Below are positions 61,900 through 64,000 of a DNA stretch of 64,000 nucleotides, piece by piece. The stretch is taken from assembly GCA_016745315.1 (NCBI GenBank), contig CP066886.1, positions 3,162,501 to 3,226,500 of the forward strand. The letters run 5' to 3'. This stretch comes from Arthrospira sp. PCC 9108. Lineage in GTDB: Bacteria > Cyanobacteriota > Cyanobacteriia > Cyanobacteriales > Microcoleaceae. Numbering within the stretch: the stretch's first letter is position 1; every line of letters begins with the position of its first letter. Made by a program: the position numbers and the translations under genes. The notes under the pieces were generated by a model. The model worked only from the letters and a program-made list of their open reading frames with translations. It did no database searches and was not told the origin of the DNA.

Positions 61900-63960
61900 T
61901 CAGGGTTTGAGCAAATTCTTAAAATCCCTAGAAGTTTGATGATCATGTTGATGATACCATACGAAACGCTGGGGAACCCCTAGGGTAATTTCTGCTTCAT
62001 CTAGGGCTTGTTTGAGTCTGAACCGCAGGGTTCGTGCTGCCGCCCATTGTTGGCTGGGTATAGTTTTAACTAGAAACCGGATCACAATTCCCTCATGGGA
62101 AATATCATCAACCCCCAGAATATCAACAGGTTCTAAAATCTTGTCAGACCATTCCGCCTCATTTTGCATCTTTTGACAGACTTTAAGAATAATTTCCATA
62201 GCCTTTCTGATGTCAGCATCCCAGGCAATTTTTAAGCCGAGGTTCACCCGTGACCAGTCTTTAGTATTATTAATAACTGTGGCAACTTGACCATGGGGAA
62301 TAGTTATTAATTGACCATCTAAATTGCGGAGATTAGTGCAATACAAATTCATGCTTTCTACGGCTCCGGCTAAATTGCCAATTTGGACGACATCACCTAC
62401 AGCATAACGGTCTGTGAGCAAAATTAAAATGCCATTTAACATATTTTCTATTAAATTACGAGATAGAAAAGCTGTTAATAAAGCGAAGGCTCCCGCACCG
62501 GCTAGGAACGCCGTATTGATGCCAATAATTACCACAGTGAAATAAATACCAAGACCGGAGAAAAGCCAACTTTTACCACCTTTGAGAGCCGGAGAATAGG
62601 TGCTAACTCTCATAGTGTAACGATTCAAGTTAGGATGGGATTCTTGTTGTTCTTGAGCCCAACCATTTAAGGTATCATCAATGAAAAAATCTAACAGTTT
62701 ATCAATTAAGGTAATACCAACCCAAAGACTAGGGAGCAGAATTGCTTGATAGGCAAACATAATAATTAAAGGACGAGTTTGCCGAAATACGAAACAAATT
62801 AAACTGATACCTAATAAAATCACTAATAATTCCGCTATCAGCAGAAATCTCCGCAATAATTCTACTAAGTTTTTGCCTTGCTGAAGTGATACTTGACTAT
62901 TTAACCTCCTGGCGATCAGTTTAGGGATTTGATTAATTTTCTGATTAATTTTCTGATGCAGATAACCTGAACTATAGCCTTGGCCATTACTGTTGACATT
63001 CTTAACTTTATCGGCATCATCACTGATGTCTTCATTCGGTTGAACTACAGTATCAGAAAGAGTTTCTCCTGATAAGGTTTCGGGGTTAACTTTAGCTTCA
63101 TTCACCAGATTTTGCAATTGGCTTTTAATTAGATTGCGTCGTTGTGTTAGTAATTTTCGTAACCCCGAAATTAGCCTCAGACATAGGAAAATAAATGCTA
63201 CAATAATCAAGGTGATGGTGATTCTTCCTAAAGGATATTGAGCATCAAATTCTCGCCCCCATAAGGCTTCACTAGCATACTGCGTGATTTGGTCTCGCCA
63301 AACTGGTGCTAATTCTTCAACTGTTATACCATTAACAATGGCATCATGATTATTGACGGTGATTACTACAATTTGAGGGATGCGTAAATCATGATTTGGT
63401 TGAGTATAAATTACCGTTTCGTTATTCTGAATTCCTATATTTAATTGCGGGGTCAATGGATGTAGAGGTTTATCTGGATTAAACAACCGCCAAAACTGCC
63501 AATTTTCGGGATGATATGTTTGTGGTAATTCTTGATTTCTGCTAATAATATTACGGAGACCTCGATTAAAGGATTCCTGTACTAATTTTGCACGTCTTTC
63601 TAAGGTTAAGGCAGTGGCGCGGTCATCTTGTTCTAAACTCCGTCGCGCACCGAGGATTAATCCTCCCCGCCCACCGTGGCCGCCTAAATAAACTCTGCTA
63701 CACCAACTAGCACCACAGCTATAAGCACGGTTGACATTCCACAAAAAGGTTTGATTCTGTTGATCGGTAATTGAGACGGGAGATACGAAAAATTGCCCGA
63801 AGGCTGGGCTGTGACCAGCGACAGTTAAGGAAAATGTCAAGACCAAAACGCTTACAAAATAAGTAATTTTTCGGAGTATTTTATAATTTATAGTCAACCC
63901 TAGGGATTTGTCTAAACAAGCGATCGCCTCTAGGGGTAAAATCCTCCACCGAGTTTTCAT
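61900..63960 (-). CDS. MscS-family mechanosensitive channel
   Basis: 686 residues. A hydrophobic signal-like segment (about 29-50, ITYFVSVLVLTFSLTVAGHS) leads into a periplasmic domain (to about 240), then several membrane helices. The MscS pore helix and beta domain follow (GAGAFALLTAFLSRNLIENMLNGILILLTDRYAVGDVVQIG), then the C-terminal cytoplasmic domain (MEIILKVCQKMQNEAEW...VRFLVKTIPSQQW). GAGGAGG lies 4 bp before the ATG. It is larger than E. coli MscS, resembling extended MscS-like channels involved in osmotic relief. Confidence 0.9.
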   Translation of the reverse strand: MKTRWRILPLEAIACLDKSLGLTINYKILRKITYFVSVLVLTFSLTVAGHSPAFGQFFVSPVSITDQQNQTFLWNVNRAYSCGASWCSRVYLGGHGGRGGLILGARRSLEQDDRATALTLERRAKLVQESFNRGLRNIISRNQELPQTYHPENWQFWRLFNPDKPLHPLTPQLNIGIQNNETVIYTQPNHDLRIPQIVVITVNNHDAIVNGITVEELAPVWRDQITQYASEALWGREFDAQYPLGRITITLIIVAFIFLCLRLISGLRKLLTQRRNLIKSQLQNLVNEAKVNPETLSGETLSDTVVQPNEDISDDADKVKNVNSNGQGYSSGYLHQKINQKINQIPKLIARRLNSQVSLQQGKNLVELLRRFLLIAELLVILLGISLICFVFRQTRPLIIMFAYQAILLPSLWVGITLIDKLLDFFIDDTLNGWAQEQQESHPNLNRYTMRVSTYSPALKGGKSWLFSGLGIYFTVVIIGINTAFLAGAGAFALLTAFLSRNLIENMLNGILILLTDRYAVGDVVQIGNLAGAVESMNLYCTNLRNLDGQLITIPHGQVATVINNTKDWSRVNLGLKIAWDADIRKAMEIILKVCQKMQNEAEWSDKILEPVDILGVDDISHEGIVIRFLVKTIPSQQWAAARTLRFRLKQALDEAEITLGVPQRFVWYHQHDHQTSRDFKNLLKP

Positions 63961-64000
63961 GATCCTCCTCAGTTAGCAACACCGACCATGGATAATAACT

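Overview
The window comes from a filamentous, gas-vacuolate cyanobacterium, most likely Arthrospira/Limnospira (Spirulina). This is inferred from the gene set (minCDE, rpaA, psbM, a gvpA-gvpC-gvpN-gvpJ cluster, a cyanobacterial-type dTDP-rhamnose set), from the many GCGATCGC (HIP1) octamers, and from the load of repeats, insertion sequences and group II intron pieces. No rRNA, tRNA or CRISPR array was seen.

Layout. 1-12 kb is housekeeping, mostly on the minus strand: minC-minD-minE, a succinate dehydrogenase/fumarate reductase flavoprotein, a small membrane protein, a PBP1C-type penicillin-binding protein with a frameshifted C-terminus, a hierarchical array of 77-bp hairpin repeats, an adenine/adenosine deaminase whose last codons lie in that repeat, a four-carbon acid sugar kinase homologue, and the circadian output regulator RpaA. 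A full group II intron with its maturase (about 12.04-14.60 kb) sits 88 bp upstream of rpaA in the same orientation.

14.7-20.8 kb is a mobile-element graveyard. It holds two inverted copies of one IS630-type element bracketing 2.6 kb of small genes, fragments of three other transposases, and four short 3'-terminal pieces of group II introns. 20.8-27.4 kb is the gas vesicle locus. A 1543/1544-bp gvpA-gvpC unit is present three times in tandem; all three gvpA genes encode the same protein, but only the last gvpC is long. gvpN and gvpJ follow, and an ArsR-type regulator converges on gvpJ.

28-49 kb is mainly cell-surface and export biology. It has an exported SH3-like protein, an alpha/beta hydrolase, large glycosyltransferases (one of 1147 residues with methyltransferase, GT4 and GT2 modules), a 567-bp tandem repeat carrying a strong promoter motif, and a type I secretion set (SurA/PpiC-type isomerase, CNB-ABC transporter, HlyD adaptor). 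After these come a polytopic membrane protein, rfbC-rfbD-rfbA, another GT2 and a Uma2-type nuclease.

49.5-56.2 kb is a type I restriction-modification operon (hsdM-hsdS-hsdR). It interrupts an array of about 152-bp repeats, each carrying a near-consensus sigma70-type promoter. 56.4-64 kb holds a GT4 enzyme, a frameshifted glycerol dehydrogenase-like gene, an aminotransferase, psbM (37 aa), a RimK-type ATP-grasp ligase, a small methyltransferase and an MscS-type channel.

Several coding disruptions are single-base contractions of homopolymers (pbpC, gldA, one IS630 copy, the ISKra4 fragment, one gvp unit). This could be assembly error or real decay and should be settled before the genes are called dead.
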